64,000 nt of DNA from Paramecium tetraurelia (Eukaryota > Ciliophora > Oligohymenophorea > Peniculida > Parameciidae). Every line of letters begins with the position of its first letter. The first letter of the stretch is position 1. The stretch lies in assembly GCF_000165425.1 (NCBI RefSeq), contig NW_001799388.1, positions 62,001 to 126,000 of the forward strand. Direction: 5' to 3'. The position numbers and the translations under genes were made by a program. Shown here piece by piece: positions 36,420-48,810 of this stretch. Below the pieces are notes generated by a model. The model searched no databases. It was given only the letters and a program-made list of their open reading frames with translations, and was not told where the DNA came from.

Positions 36420-36460
36420 ATTATTGAAATATGGTTTGACTTTTGTCTTTCAAATAAATG

Positions 36461-36640
36461 ATTAAGAAGTAAGTTAGAGTTGTAATTGAAAAATTAGAAG
36501 CTTCTTAGATATCAGAATTTTACAAAGATGATATACAAAATAGAGGTATTATTTAGTTATATGTTTTAGAGCTTGAGAGTTTATAACTATAAATTTTAGA
36601 GTAACATGGATGAAGAAGATCAAAATAAGGATTAAATTGA
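36461..36640 (+). CDS. Possible short helical ORF
   Basis: From ATG 36461 a frame begins MIKKQVRVVIEKLEASQISE and continues FYKDDIQNRG, after which the frame becomes unclear; an acidic piece NMDEEDQNKDQIDTQLF follows in another frame. A gene with an unresolved intron is possible. It abuts the 3' end of the laforin-like gene. Confidence 0.3.
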
Positions 36641-36765
36641 TACATAATTATTTTAAATTGCTAATAATTTATGAAAAGTACTCATTATTAGAACTGCTGG
36701 GAATTTCATTTAATTGTAAAACAATGTATACTTCCTTACTTATGGCAAGAGGTTATAGATTTATA

Positions 36766-37860
36766 TCAAAGAGAATCAATCAGTATAGATACTGATTTGG
36801 AGTTTATAATAAAGTACTGGAATTATTAAATCATAGCTGCTATATCATTTGTTACTTATTAGATTAGATATATAAACACAATATTATATTCAATAACATT
36901 CTTTTCATTTTGAGAGTTTTTCATAGACTTATAGATACTTTCTAAGATGAGAGAGTGAATTATTGCATATGTAAATTAACTATTAATATATTAAAGTGCG
37001 TACCTAATATTTTTGAATAAAAATTTGAATGAGTTGAAGTAATCTTTGAGTGAAATTCTCTTATTTAAAGTGATAAAGGTTAACTATCATGTGTTGACAA
37101 TCATCCCTTTGAAGTTAGTGTTCTAACAAGCTCTTTTCTTGAGTATTACAAAATTCTACAATTGTTTTCAAATTAAAGTTCTTCAAAATTCTATAATCTT
37201 CCTTTGATTATGGAACATATCCATAACAAATATTTTTATTAAGTTAGAATATCATTTATTTTACTTTTGCTAAATTATCTGAATAGACTAATAAAGCATC
37301 TTTATAATATGATTCTAAAAAATAATAACAATACTGTTTACATTCAGATTCTAAATCCAGTTTTTACACAGGACTTGAAAACTCACTTTTGGTCAAGAAG
37401 TGATATTAATACTGTATCTAAGGATCAGCTACATCTAAGAGGCAAGTGTATTAAGAAATTCCATCTTTATTTTTCATTCTAATTCTTTTTTAAAATTTGC
37501 CCAGAGTTTCAGGAGATCCAGAAATATAGATCAAGCAATTTGATGGATTTAAACACTAAAAGCAAACCTTTCTGTAGTTCCACACATCAATTGTATGTTT
37601 AGTAGTTACTCTATTGGGTCCAGATTCCCATAAAACAGTTTAAATACTCTCATATTGAGAAATGAAATATTTATACTCAATTTTATGGTAGGCTATCTCC
37701 ACTTCCCAAATATCATTCTAAAGATTGATATAATAATTACTTCCGTCCAATTCATTCGGATTGCTTGTTTAGGATTCCATTGCCCCAAATACTTTGAATT
37801 CCCAGAAATATACACAGCCTAACCGAATTCAGTTTTGAATTGGATTTTTAAATGAATCAT
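36766..37860 (-). CDS. Laforin-like protein: two CBM20 domains and a degenerate dual-specificity phosphatase
   Basis: Introns of 23, 24 and 28 bases splice to exactly 340 codons. A first starch/glycogen-binding CBM20 reads AVYISGNSKYLGQWNPKQAI and IEYKYFISQYES; a second reads CLIYISGSPETLGKF and IQYQYHFLTKSE. A dual-specificity phosphatase domain follows (YGYVPQSKEDYRILKNFN, then FQYFIINSKSVSILIDSL, comparable to the C-terminus of laforin). At the catalytic loop the expected HCxxGxxR reads ICNNSLSH: the Cys is kept (codon 36965-36967) but His, Gly and Arg are replaced, with His (36947-36949) in the Arg position. It is therefore probably a pseudophosphatase that binds polyglucan. Confidence 0.8.
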
Positions 37861-38589
37861 TTTCACCAAAGAGAGTCAATAAATAATTAATTTCAAAGGA
37901 TTTATTTGAGATGCTTAAGATGCTTTTTATAATACGTAAGAATTTTAATATTAATTAGAAATTTATGATTAAGTAATTTCACTTCAAATAATCAATTACT
38001 ATCATATATCAGCTTACATACTAGATAAATAGTACTTTTATATAACCCAATATAACTAAAGATTGTAAATTGATTTTTAAGTAAGTAAATCAAATTGTAA
38101 AAGTATTATTGATCATATTTAAATAAATGGACTGGGGGGTGCAAATTAACATTTGAGACTAGATGAACATTTTTATTTTTAAACTTGAATTTATTTGTAA
38201 CATAAAATAAGTAATGTCTAATCAATGCCATTAATTTATATATATTTAATATTAATGTTATTATTTAACCCATTTCAGTGAATACTACTCAATAATATAT
38301 CATTTTACCCTTCATAATCGCTCAGTTTTATTGTTGTTGTTGTTCCAATCCAAAATTATCTGCTCAATGATGTCTTCAAAATTCTTACTTTCAGCTTTGT
38401 CTTACACTCCTTCTAGCCAATTTATATGTTTAAAAACACAGAATTTATTGGAAAATATAACTAATAAAATAATTATTATCCTAAATTGTTTAATGTATAT
38501 TTCAAATCTCTAATTCTTAGATATAGCTCTTGATTTATGGATTAAGTCTAGTAGTGAAGATCTCAATGCATTCATTAATTATATTTAAT
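37861..38589. other. Intergenic, no gene seen
   Basis: About 730 bases with no supported gene. A plus-strand frame from about 38331 continues into the trichocyst protein gene but is that gene's antisense shadow. The region includes an unusual run of six G near 38134. Confidence 0.4.
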
Positions 38590-39651
38590 TCATTGAATCT
38601 GAAAATGTAAAATAAATTATTACTTTATTTATCGTAAATTTTGGTTTGCTCTTAAATCATCATCACAAGTTTTTCTCCAATCTTTGTACTCCTAATTTTT
38701 TACAGTTAAAAATTGCTCTTTTGTTTCAATATCATTTTGAAATTCAAGTAATTTCTGCTTCAACTTTTCTGCCTCTGCCTGTAATGAGGCTATTGTAGTG
38801 GTAAAAGTTTATAATTCTGAATCATATCTACTTTTTTATAATGAATAAAGTTCCTCCTTTTGTTCATCTCCGGATCTATCAACAGAGAGCAAGTGTTACA
38901 ATGACTATTTTAATTACTAATTAAATTACTTCAACAAGTTCATCAATTATTTATATGATTTTGGGTACATTATCGTCGCCTGCAGCTGCAATCAGAATTT
39001 TGACTAATCCGTGATATGGACTACTCTTATTTAAGGATTCAAGATGCTTGTGTAATTTAGCTCTAACATCACCTACTTACAAAAAGGAACTTTTAAGTTA
39101 TGATAAAATGGCTTTTGCTTTTTTTAATCCTGATATAAAATCTATGGTTTCTTATTATTTTTATGAGAAATCTTTCTAATTTATATATTTCACATACTTT
39201 TTCAACTGATCTTGAAAATTCTGCTCCATTTCTTCGATCTTAAACTCTCTTTTATTAATCAACTTTATCTTTAATTTGATATGCAATGATATTTAATTCT
39301 TCTTATTTGAAGGGTAAAGTTCTCTCATTATCAGCTTTTTTATTTGAAGCATTCTCAATTACAGTTTGCAATTCATTAAATCGTTATTCGCAAGATTCCT
39401 AACTTTGTTTAATAGCTTATGAATTGTCATCTAGATCAATTTGAGTAGCTTTTTACATGGCCAAAAGTTAATTTACAACTCCATCAACGGATGCACTTAA
39501 AATGAATGAAATTTTACTCTTCGCTTTCTAATGTAATTTGCATAGTTGCTATAATAGTTTTTCCAAATTCATAATTTTAGAGTTATGCTAATAATTCATA
39601 ATCATTTGCTGCTACAACAAAGATGACTGAGAATATCAAGGATAAATTCAT
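38590..39651 (-). CDS. Trichocyst matrix protein family, paralogue 1
   Basis: A signal peptide (MNLSLIFSVIFVVAA) precedes a long Gln/Leu/Glu-rich helical protein. It shares the family's layout with its neighbour at 39817: EFGKTIIATMQ near the N-terminus, Cys-containing helices (SQESCEQRFNELQ) and SSPYHGLVKILIAAAGDDNV, as in TMP repeats. Introns of 22 and 25 bases are removed. One surplus base at the T run 39512-39515 must be dropped to join TLESEE to ISFILSASVDG; the length is then exactly 338 codons. These proteins are cleaved and crystallise in the secretory trichocyst core. Confidence 0.85.
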
Positions 39652-39816
39652 ATTTAATAATAAATAAAAACGATATAATCTCTAATATTTATATATAATG
39701 ATCAATTCTTATTTATGATCATGACAAGCATGTGAAAATCAAAAATACATAGAAATCTAAAAAGTTAAATGTAAATTTATTCTTGTATATTAAAAAGAAA
39801 CTTAAAGTCATTCCTT

Positions 39817-40938
39817 TCAAACTTGAATGTTGCTGAAGTCAGCACTTTCAACAACTGACAAAGCTTGCTCACTAATTCCAAGTTCTCTAGTGAACTCATT
39901 CTTTAAGTTAGTGTAGGTATCGGTTTCTTCAGCATAAGTGTTATTTTCTAATTCAAGTTCAGCAGTGTATTGTTTTCTGTCAGCTTCTCTTTGGTCTCTG
40001 AAATCACTTAATTAATCGATTTTTTCTAAAATAATTGATTATTTCATTACCATTTGTTGCAGTCAAATCAACATTAACTCTGTTGATTTATCTCTAGAAT
40101 TCAGCATACTCAGCATCTAATTATTCAAGGTATTCTTCGTGTTCAGCTTAGGCATCAGCTTCAGCAGCTGTTTAGGCATTGATTGAGTCAACAATAGCAT
40201 TTCTAAATTCATTAAGAGCACCAACTATTTAACCAATGATTCCTTAGTCTGAGAAGTTTTGGTTTGAAGCCAATGTGATAAGTGCCTTGATCATTGGAGC
40301 CATTCTAGATCTTGATTTGATCTTTTATTCAATGTTTTTCAAGGAATTTTAGAATCTCTTGATCTAAAGAAGAGATGGATTTGTTAATGAAGAAAGAAGG
40401 GCAAGTGCATCATCAACTGCTGCAGTGGCATCATTCAATTCTGCAATTTAGAATTCGAAATCTTCATGTTCTTATTCTCTTGTAAGAACAGCTTCATCAT
40501 AATTTTTTCTATTTGCCTCTTAGTTTTCTTAAATTTATTCAATTCTCACTTGGAGTTGTTCTCTTCTGGGGAATAATAAATTATCCAATGTGTCTTATGT
40601 ATTGTTAACATCTAAGAATGTATCATTAAAATACCGATCACAGCATCTTGAATGTCTTATTCATAACCGATGACTAATGAATTATGTTAATTAGTTCTTT
40701 ATTAGAAATTGAATTCAAGTTCTTCCAATTCCTCTTCAAGATCATTAATTAACTCTTCAATGGCGTCAATCAACTCTTAGACAGGACCACCAGCCATGGA
40801 ATGGAGTTCAACTAAATGAAGAAGGGCACTTCCATATGTGCTCTTTTTCAAATCTGTTGTAATTTTAGATAGACTTCTCTCTTGGACTCTAGCTGTGAAT
40901 GCAATTGCAATCAAGGCAATGAGGAACAATGATTTCAT
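39817..40938 (-). CDS. Trichocyst matrix protein (TMP), paralogue 2
   Basis: Introns of 23 and 25 bases splice to exactly 358 codons. A signal peptide (MKSLFLIALIAIAFTA) precedes STYGSALLHLVELHS and the acidic stretch ELINDLEEELEELEF, then coiled-coil repeats ending in ADFSNIQV. The stretch RSRMAPMIKALITLASNQNF aligns by eye with the matching part of the neighbour gene. TMP precursors are processed proteolytically in the trichocyst, and the acidic segments bind Ca2+ that drives crystal expansion on release. The pair is tandem, same strand, 165 bases apart. Confidence 0.92.
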
Positions 40939-41016
40939 TAAAATAATATATGAAAAATGAACACAAAAAAAATGCTTAGATTACAACAAAAACGACTAGT
41001 CTTATTAATTAAATTA

Positions 41017-42157
41017 TCAATTAAAACCACTATCAGATTCCGTATCTGCAGCCAAATACTCACTGTTCCAATTCATTTTCTTCTTCTCTTCCAATTTCAA
41101 CAGCTTCCTGCTGACCTCTCTGCAAAATTCTAATTGGTATTATTATTATAAAATTTAAAATGGTTGCATTTCAGCTTTATTATTTTTTTTATTGCTTGAA
41201 GAAGTAGTCTTTCGTAGTACTTTTATCTCACTCCCTAACTTAATAATAAATAAATAATATATTACCTTGTATTTTCCATTAATCCCACCATTGATCGTTC
41301 TTTTACTCAAAGATGGACGACTTAAAGTAGACTCAGTTGTATTCATAAATTTTGCGTTTTCTTTCTATTTGAGTACGTCTTGGAATGACAAATATTGTTG
41401 TTCCTATTTAGGTTATTTTACATTCATTATCATTTGTAACCTTTTATCTTTAATTCTAAAATCATTTTATTCAAAAAATGAATTGGAGCATTCTCCTTTA
41501 GATTCTTGCTTTATGGTATCAATTTGACGTCTCTTTTCAATGATCTACTCGGATTGCTATTTTTTTAATTGCAATTTTTGCTTTCTTAATGACGACTAAC
41601 AATTTCTTAATTAAAATTATTCACACCATTTTATCAAACACCTGTAAAATAGAACAGACCTTGATTTCAATTTTAAAAACATTTCTAGAAATTAGAGATC
41701 TAATTAATTTGCTTAATTAGTTCTTAATATTAAGAAACCCTTAACTAAATCGTTGCTAAATCTGAAATTTATTAAATATTTATTACTTTTCTATATAATC
41801 GTCATTAAAATTATCATGATATTTTTTTGACTCAAATTAAATCATTATACAAAGCATTCTGAGTATTATTTGAAATACGTACACATCCTATGGAGATAGC
41901 AGATATGTATTATTTTTTTCAGCATCTTTGATCGCATAGATTTGATGTTCCAATAATTTTGTCAATATCAATAATTATTTGTGTGCTTACAACCGATTAC
42001 ATAATTTCCGGCAAAATTCAATCTATTCACATATCATCTCAACACACATTATTATGTTTTAATTATTACTCAATTGTACAAAGCATTCCTCCAATTTCTT
42101 TTGAACATAATTTGGCAAAGTCTATTCAACATAATAAGAGAAGATGCTGCAATTCAT
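41017..42157 (-). CDS. Unknown helical/coiled-coil protein, about 370 residues
   Basis: The N-terminal half is helical and Cys-containing (YVQKKLEECFVQLSNNQN, LLILTKLLEHQIYAIKDA, FLNIKNQLSKLIRSLI). The C-terminal half is coiled coil (SSLRKQKLQLKKQQSEQII) and a Ser-rich stretch, ESTLSRPSLSKRTINGG. One 27-base intron is removed. At the T run 41629-41632 one base fewer joins VFDK to WCEQFQLRN; the total is then exactly 371 codons. Without this, two shorter genes would be called. Function unknown. Confidence 0.7.
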
Positions 42158-42792
42158 TGATTTGTTTGAATTTAAATAAAAATAATAACTAAAATAATCA
42201 AGATGTTAATGCTACTATAGTATTCATAAATAATTAAACATGATAAATTTCAAAATATCGATTAACTTAAAGAAACATAAAGATTTTATCTATATTTAAA
42301 ATAGATTACATTAAGTTCTAAAGTTTAAAATAATTATTTATTTATTCTTTTTTTATATTCAAACTTTTTCTCTAATAGTTTTAAATATATTCCCAAAACC
42401 ACTTTATTTTTTTGGTTTCTGAGATTATTATTAAACAATTGAGCTGAATGTTATTTATGTTAATCTTTTTTGGATAATATCTTTGTTTTATATTTATTAA
42501 GAAAGAATTTATTTCATCATTAAAATTTAGATATTTGATTTTATAATATCTATTCAATTAAGGAGTATTTTTAAAATTTAAGGATTAAAATAGTTAAGTT
42601 GATAATAGAAATATTGAATGCGCTTAACAAGTTACTGTATTTTATTCTATCAAAATATTCGTAAATATATTTTTCTTTATATATATAAAATATTTTTAGG
42701 TTAAATGAAAATAAATTTTCTTAAATTAATCGATAAATGAAAAAATTAAAGTAATATAGATTTGTAAATATTATTATATATTAATTAATCAA
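42158..42792. other. Intergenic, no gene seen
   Basis: About 630 very AT-rich bases between the start of the helical protein gene and the stop of the cNMP-binding gene. No frame with protein-like content was found. Confidence 0.4.
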
Positions 42793-44468
42793 TCAGCCTA
42801 AGTATTATTGTATCCGTTTCAATATTTTTTAAGTTGACTCTTTACAAGGAACAGATAAGAAATTTTAAGCTGAAGTAGATTTTTAAATTTATTATTAATA
42901 AGGTCTAATTTTACCCTTTTTCAGTAGTTCTCTTAGATTATTACTTTACTATTTATCTAAATTCATTAACATAGGAAGGATATCAATATCATTACTAAAA
43001 TCCTTAGAAAAGCTTGGTTAGGATTAAGGTTGTTTTGGTAGCTTTGTCTTTATTCTTAGTCTACTTGTATTTCGAAATTAGCCACGATATGACATTATTT
43101 CTTGGTATTAATTTTTATCAAAAATATTTTATGATTAGGTAGGTCTGTGAGTTTTGAGTTATTGTTGTTGAAAATTCTATATTTTATTAATTTAGACATT
43201 GAATTAATACTTAATACTATTGGATTCTACTCGTTTTCTTTTTTATTAATCTATGAGTCTATTATTTAACCAATTGGATTTGATTTACTTCTTATTTAAT
43301 AGTTATTATTTGAACCAATGGTAACGTTAACATAACATATTTATATCGGTAATTTTAACCCCATACAATTTACATTTGGTTGTTGTAACACATTTGAATT
43401 AATATTAATGAGCATCAAATGATTCTTCTCCTAATAAACATCCTTGATTGACCCTAGCCAAAGCATTCTGATCATCATTAATTTAACATTCCCCTAAAAC
43501 GAGAACATATATGAATGTCAATTGTTACCCCTTTTAATAAATTGTGTTATTAGGATTGTATTTAAATTTTATAAATTTGCTCATCAAAGATTTTACAAGT
43601 TAATGCATCTCATTTTCTGATTCAGTAATTTCACTTACAAATCCAGCCTCTAATTATCTATATATTTTCGATTATCTTTAGATTTTGATTTGATTTTCTA
43701 CATTTTAATAATCACTTAAATTCATTTGAATGATTACACAATCAGATAGTGCAAGAAGCAATGTATTGTGTTTTTTCAATTGAAGATCATTGTTTAAGAG
43801 TTCTCCCTCTTTAAATTAATAGGTTTGTCTTGCATTGCAAACGCACTGATTTAATAAATATTAAAAGTATGAATCATTGTGCAGTTTAATTCCTTTTAAT
43901 AGTTGGTCCATTTCTGCATTTAATGCCTATAGGTATTATGGGGGTAATTGGGGATAACGGTTATGCCTTATGCTATTTGTTCTTTTCAATTCTACTTTTT
44001 ATGGTAAATCACAAACCTGTGCTCTACGCAATCTAGGTTGATCATTAATTGTAAAAGTTAATAAACCATTCTACTAGTATGCTGCAGTTACTCTTCTGCC
44101 TGGTCTTTCAATAAAAATATCAGATTTGTATTATTTCATAAGTATTTTTCTTTTGTCTTCTAATTCACCATCCGACATCTCTTGATACTATTGAATTGAA
44201 CCAGAATATAGGATCATTATTTTATCTTGTCTATCATTATATTTCCAAATCAATGAACCTTTATAATAAATGAATAAAAAGTACCAGACTCATAATTAGT
44301 CAATACTGCATTTTGGGCCATTATACGAAGCAAAGCTTTATAAAGCTTCGCTTTGGTTTGGCTGTGCAAAATATCAAAATATTACAAGCAAATCAACTGA
44401 TCTTCAATGGCTTAATGTTCTTTACGACATCTTTCTTCTGGGTCCTTCTGTAATAAGTATATTAACAT
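42793..44468 (-). CDS. Cyclic-nucleotide-binding domain protein, 549 residues
   Basis: One 26-base intron gives exactly 550 codons. A first cNMP-like domain has FDILHSQTKAKLYKALLR and IWKYNDRQDKIMILYSGSIQ. A second includes FIKFKYNPNNTIYQKGQQLT, IYVLVLGECQI and GCLLGEESFDAHQYQFKCVT, the pattern of the cAMP-binding beta-roll. The basic, Gln-rich tail has no catalytic domain, so this is a stand-alone cNMP-binding protein of a kind common in ciliates. The start MLIYLLQKDPEERCRKEH lies upstream of an in-frame Met at 44321 and is preferred because the domain begins before it. Confidence 0.8.
44333..44348. repeat. Perfect 16-base palindrome inside the cNMP gene
   Basis: AAGCTTTATAAAGCTT equals its own reverse complement and is flanked by partly symmetric GAAGCA and CGCTTT. 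It lies within coding sequence (residues KLYKAL), so it is probably a by-product of codon content. Confidence 0.6.
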
Positions 44469-44529
44469 ATAATTAATCAAGTAAAGTAATTAATATTATT
44501 TAGGAAATAAAACAAATAATTAGTTGATT

Positions 44530-45210
44530 TCAACCTAAAAAGTTACTCTTAATGGCTAACTATTAATTTATATTCAGTAACTTTTTAAATTGTGTTGAAA
44601 GACTTTCTTATAATAAAATTAATTTACATAGTTCAATCCAAATCAACTACGTGTAAATATTATTAACAGCGAATAAAATGTATTCTTTGTGGAATTAATA
44701 TAGATCCATATAAATTTGAAAATAATTTTTTACTTCTAAATTAAATATTTAATTTAGGATACCTTTATAATGTAATGGCAACCCTAATCTGAGAAGAAAA
44801 TCGTTGCCATTTCTAATGCATAAGATAAGGTTCAATCTATATCTTCCTTTGAATTTCTTTGGCAAGTTGTTTTTAGTTCACTTATATTTTAGACAGCATA
44901 TATTTAAATAATGTAGCCTTGTTTAACTACTTCTAATTATTAACCTAAAGATTTAGGTATTTTGCTGTAGGACTTTTAAAATAAGTTTAAGTAATTGTTA
45001 AGTGGACTAATTTCTGACCCATTTTTAAATTCATCTTAATTCTCAAGCTGTGATTTTTGATTGTTATCTATTTTATTATGATAATACTAATAAAATTTGA
45101 AATAATACTATGTTCAGCCAGTATATTTAAGATAATTTAAATTTAGAGAAATAAATTATAAGGTTTGCCAAATAATTAAAGAATTTAGATCTATTATTTG
45201 ATAATTTCAT
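44530..45210 (-). CDS. Unknown protein, about 210 residues
   Basis: Introns of 22 and 27 bases are removed. At 44870-44874 one more T (plus strand) is needed to join IYAVQNISELK to NNLPKKFKGRYRLN; the length is then exactly 211 codons. The core reads RYRLNLILCIRNGNDFLLRL and looks like folded beta-rich protein; the C-terminus is helical (FQIYMDLYQFHKEYILF). No signal or family recognised. Confidence 0.6.
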
Positions 45211-45774
45211 TCTTCCTTAATCATTTTAATTAATGAACTTATTATATCATATATTTTGGTTATTTCTTAGTTTTAATAGATTAATTAAATGGATAAATTA
45301 ATAATGTCATATATTATTGATATTAATTATTCTTTAGAATGATACTGAATTTATTTATAAACAATCTTCAGGTTTTTAGTGAGGATCTCTTAGAATATCT
45401 TAAGGAAATAATTAATTGAAAATTTTATAAGAATTTTCTTTTTGAAATACTAGCTATATTTATTATAAAATTAATGATTTCATAATTTGAAGAGAGTTAT
45501 TTGAAATCTACTACAGTAATATGTAATCATTTAACCAAATCTCATAAGGATGTATTTTCTTGCTAATGAATTTAAGTTCTATTTGGTTATGTCAATATTA
45601 ATGAATTCAATCTAAATCTTTGACTCTTAATAAATACTATCAAACTTAAGAATAGATTTGATGTATTCAATAATTGAAAATTATGAAACAATAGTGTTTT
45701 GTATTTATTTTATGTATGCTTATGAGTTGATATATTTAGGAGAAATCATATAATTATTTATTAATAATTTATTT
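45211..45774. other. Divergent intergenic region, no gene seen
   Basis: About 560 AT-rich bases between divergent starts. No supported frame. Confidence 0.4.
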
Positions 45775-46646
45775 ATGCCTATTGTATAAGGAAAAGCAAA
45801 ATTGTGGCATCCAACATAGGAGGAACAAGTAGATTATTGATAAATATTAAAAGGATGCATATGATGACAGAATGATTGCCAACATTGAATTGAAATCATT
45901 AGACTTTGATGATGAAAACTTTTCCCCAGTGTTTAATAGAAGCAAAAAAGAATTCTTCTTATCTGCAAGTGAAAAATATAAGAAGGATTTGTCAAAAGTA
46001 ATTATGAATATTAAAAATAACATAGTTGGCCAGACCATTTTAATAATATACTTGCGAAGAGTTCGTTAATAAATACATTTTTATCAAACCAAACCATACT
46101 TATTGGAGAGAATGGACAATTACTAAATGGTTGTCAGGATTTGGTTTGGGATATTTGGTTTTGAGAGAAGTATAAAAAAATTTGAATTTAGTTACCACTA
46201 CGTAATTTTTATGCAAGAGTTTTTGTTATGTGGATCTTCTTGGCCAAATTAAGTGATCACTTTACTTCAATTCTTCCATATCATGGAAAAATGGTGATAT
46301 CTACAGCACGTGATAGATTTTCTAAGTAAATCATAACAAATATCTTATAGCAAAGATATCAATCAATATCACAATGTTTGCAGTGCATTACACTTCTTGG
46401 AAATGCCAACCTTTTAGAATAGAATTTCAGAATCTCTTGCATGGAGAGCCAGACAACCAGCTCATTTATTATATAATGATACAAACTGGTGCTTACACAT
46501 TCTTAAAAGGTGGCATGGTCGTCCCACTCACATTGCTCATTGGGTATTCCTTTTTTTATATTTAACAGGATGGTACCTTCAATCAACCCTTGGAAAGATT
46601 AGCAGACCCATACCACAAAGATGCCCACTTTATCCATTGGATTTGA
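45775..46646 (+). CDS. Unidentified aromatic-rich protein, 248 residues
   Basis: Six exons with introns of 25, 28, 22, 25 and 25 bases splice to exactly 249 codons. The protein has a membrane-like stretch (WLSGFGLGYLVLRE, FYARVFVMWIFLAKLSDHF) and many conserved-looking Trp, His, Pro and Arg positions: PNHTYWREWTITKW, LPYHGKMVISTARDRF, LHILKRWHGRPTHIAHWDG and LADPYHKDAHFIHWI. This texture resembles lineage-specific subunits of mitochondrial respiratory complexes in ciliates, but no presequence is obvious and that assignment is a guess. Confidence 0.8.
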
Positions 46647-46699
46647 GTATATGCATACATATAAATACAATTATTATTATTGTCATTATTATTATTATA

Positions 46700-48719
46700 A
46701 TGAGTGCTAGTGTTGCAGATGATATATCAGACAGAGAAATGATTGAATTTTCAGAGGATGAACATCTAACCTTCTTTTTCAATATTGACCAAGTAACTAA
46801 TCCAATCAATTCGAAGGTTTATGGAGAGATCCCAGGAGTTATATAAAATTATGGCACTTTTGCATAATCACTTTAAGTTTGTCGCTAGCTTTCCAATCTC
46901 ATCATTAAAAACTCTATAGCTGAAGCACAAGAGAGAGTAAGACTCTAATATTACTACTAAAGTTCATTGTCAGAAATATTCCAATTAATGCTATAAATGA
47001 AATTGAAGCTGAAACCAAGTTGTTGTTGAATGCTAAATTAAATGATGGGGGAATTGAAGTTGAATCCTGTGATTTAATTGAAGATCAAGAACCAGTATTT
47101 TATTATTCAATATTAAGGACCCTATCTTCTGTGATAGATGGAGAAGAAACAGAATTTAAATGATGATTGGTATTTTATATCACAATAAATCAAATAGAAG
47201 AGGAAACTCATGAAAATGAACAAAACGAAGAAAAGTTAACAACTGATCCCAATAAGAATATTTCTAAATCCAGACTCTATGATACCAAAAAATAAACTGT
47301 CCGACTTCCAACAACACCCTAACCACAACATTAGATTGAATCTAAAATAATTTAAATATTTTAAGAGGAATATGAAGATGAATTTGAAGATAAGTTAAGA
47401 AATGCTAAACTGTATGAAATGAAAAAGAAAAATGAAATTGAGTAAAAGAAAAAAGAAGATAAATTACAAAGTTAGGTAATTCTAAATACATTATTTGAGA
47501 TTGAAAAAAAAGATGGAGGAACACAGAAATACACTTATGATTTTGATGGCAAAATTCTATTGGCCAGAGCTGTTAAAATGGATAAACTGTAACCTACTAA
47601 TCAAAAATTGAAAGTGGAATTTAAAGAACCTTCAAAGCCTGATCAATAATAATAACCAACAAAAAAAGGTGGAAAGAGAGATTCTACCAAAATTAACAAG
47701 CCATTATGTCCTGAATAGGAGATACCAAATAGAGTATATTATTAACACATAAGGTTTTATAAGAACGCAAAGATGCTACAAAAGAAGTCATAGGAGATAA
47801 AGCATTAAGAATTGACAAAACATCTCTATTTCCTTATGAAGTCTTCACAATGAACAATGGAGTTAAATTGTACTTTGAGCATAAAATGAAGGAAGGAGTA
47901 AGGCATTAAATAAGTGATTCCGCAGAACATTTACAATATAAATTATCTGGCTCAAACCTACTCTCTGGAGATGATGCCTCTTAATTTGCCTCCTAAATTA
48001 GATTAACCAGAGCTGAATATTAATTGATAACTGATGCCAAGACTCTCCAAGCAACCAAATCCTAGTTTATGCCTAGTGAAACTATCAATGTTCCAGAACA
48101 TGATCAATAAAATACTCAATAATCCATTCTATTAAAGAAAAAATTAGGTGAAATTGGAAAATCTGAGTTCCCTTAAGATAATAAATAAGTTTAGTTTAAC
48201 ACTGGATCTAACTAATTACAACCTTTAAAAAAAGAAGTGCCTTCCTAACAAACTTCTCAAACAGAACGAATTCAATTAAAGAATGTCAAAATGATAGAAA
48301 ATTTAATAGTAACTGCACTACCTGATACTCCTAAATCATCCAAATAGGAAGCTCCTTTACCCTTAATTCCAGATGGAGTTTCAAAGTAATACAATTCTAA
48401 TCATACTAGGAATCCTATTGATGTTTTCAATTAATAGTTATTAACCTAAAAGGAATGGGGTAAACAAATGGGAGGTAAAACTACTTACTTTCCTCCAGTT
48501 AGACAATAAAAAAGATCGCTGGAAACCAAAGCTAAGAAAGGAAGTTTGGAATAAATGTAATATCAATCTATTAATATTGTAAAGGTATAAAATGCCAAGA
48601 GAAAGATTAGTAGCTTAGACTGGTAGAACAGCTATGAACTTTTATAAATCCAATTAGGACGGTAAATTATTATATGCTATATAAATAGGATAGAAGAATA
48701 TCACGAAATCTCTTAGTGA
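46700..48719 (+). CDS. Unknown large charged protein, about 630 residues
   Basis: Introns of 26, 23, 28, 24 and 20 bases splice to exactly 633 codons; a further optional 27-base intron near the end keeps the frame. The N-terminus is acidic (DREMIEFSEDEHLTFFFNID). Further on are PNKNISKSRLYDTKKQTVRL, a Lys/Glu coiled coil (DKLRNAKLYEMKKKNEIEQK), YTYDFDGKILLARAVKMDK and NNGVKLYFEHKMKEGVRHQI, then a Gln/Ser/Pro-rich tail. The compact segment YTYDFDGKILLA may be a small beta domain. No family can be named with confidence; a ciliary protein is possible. Confidence 0.8.
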
Positions 48720-48810
48720 GGGATTGATGTAAACATTTTATACCACTCATTCTAAATTTAGTGATAAACTTAGATAATGATTTTATTATATTATTTATCA
48801 ATATTGATAT

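Noticed and set aside
37070-37667. Nearly 200-codon plus-strand frame
   Set aside because: It is antisense to the laforin-like gene, whose CBM20 motifs and intron phasing are clear.
44333-44348. Palindrome as a regulatory operator
   Set aside because: It lies inside coding sequence once the gene is extended to its upstream start at 44468.
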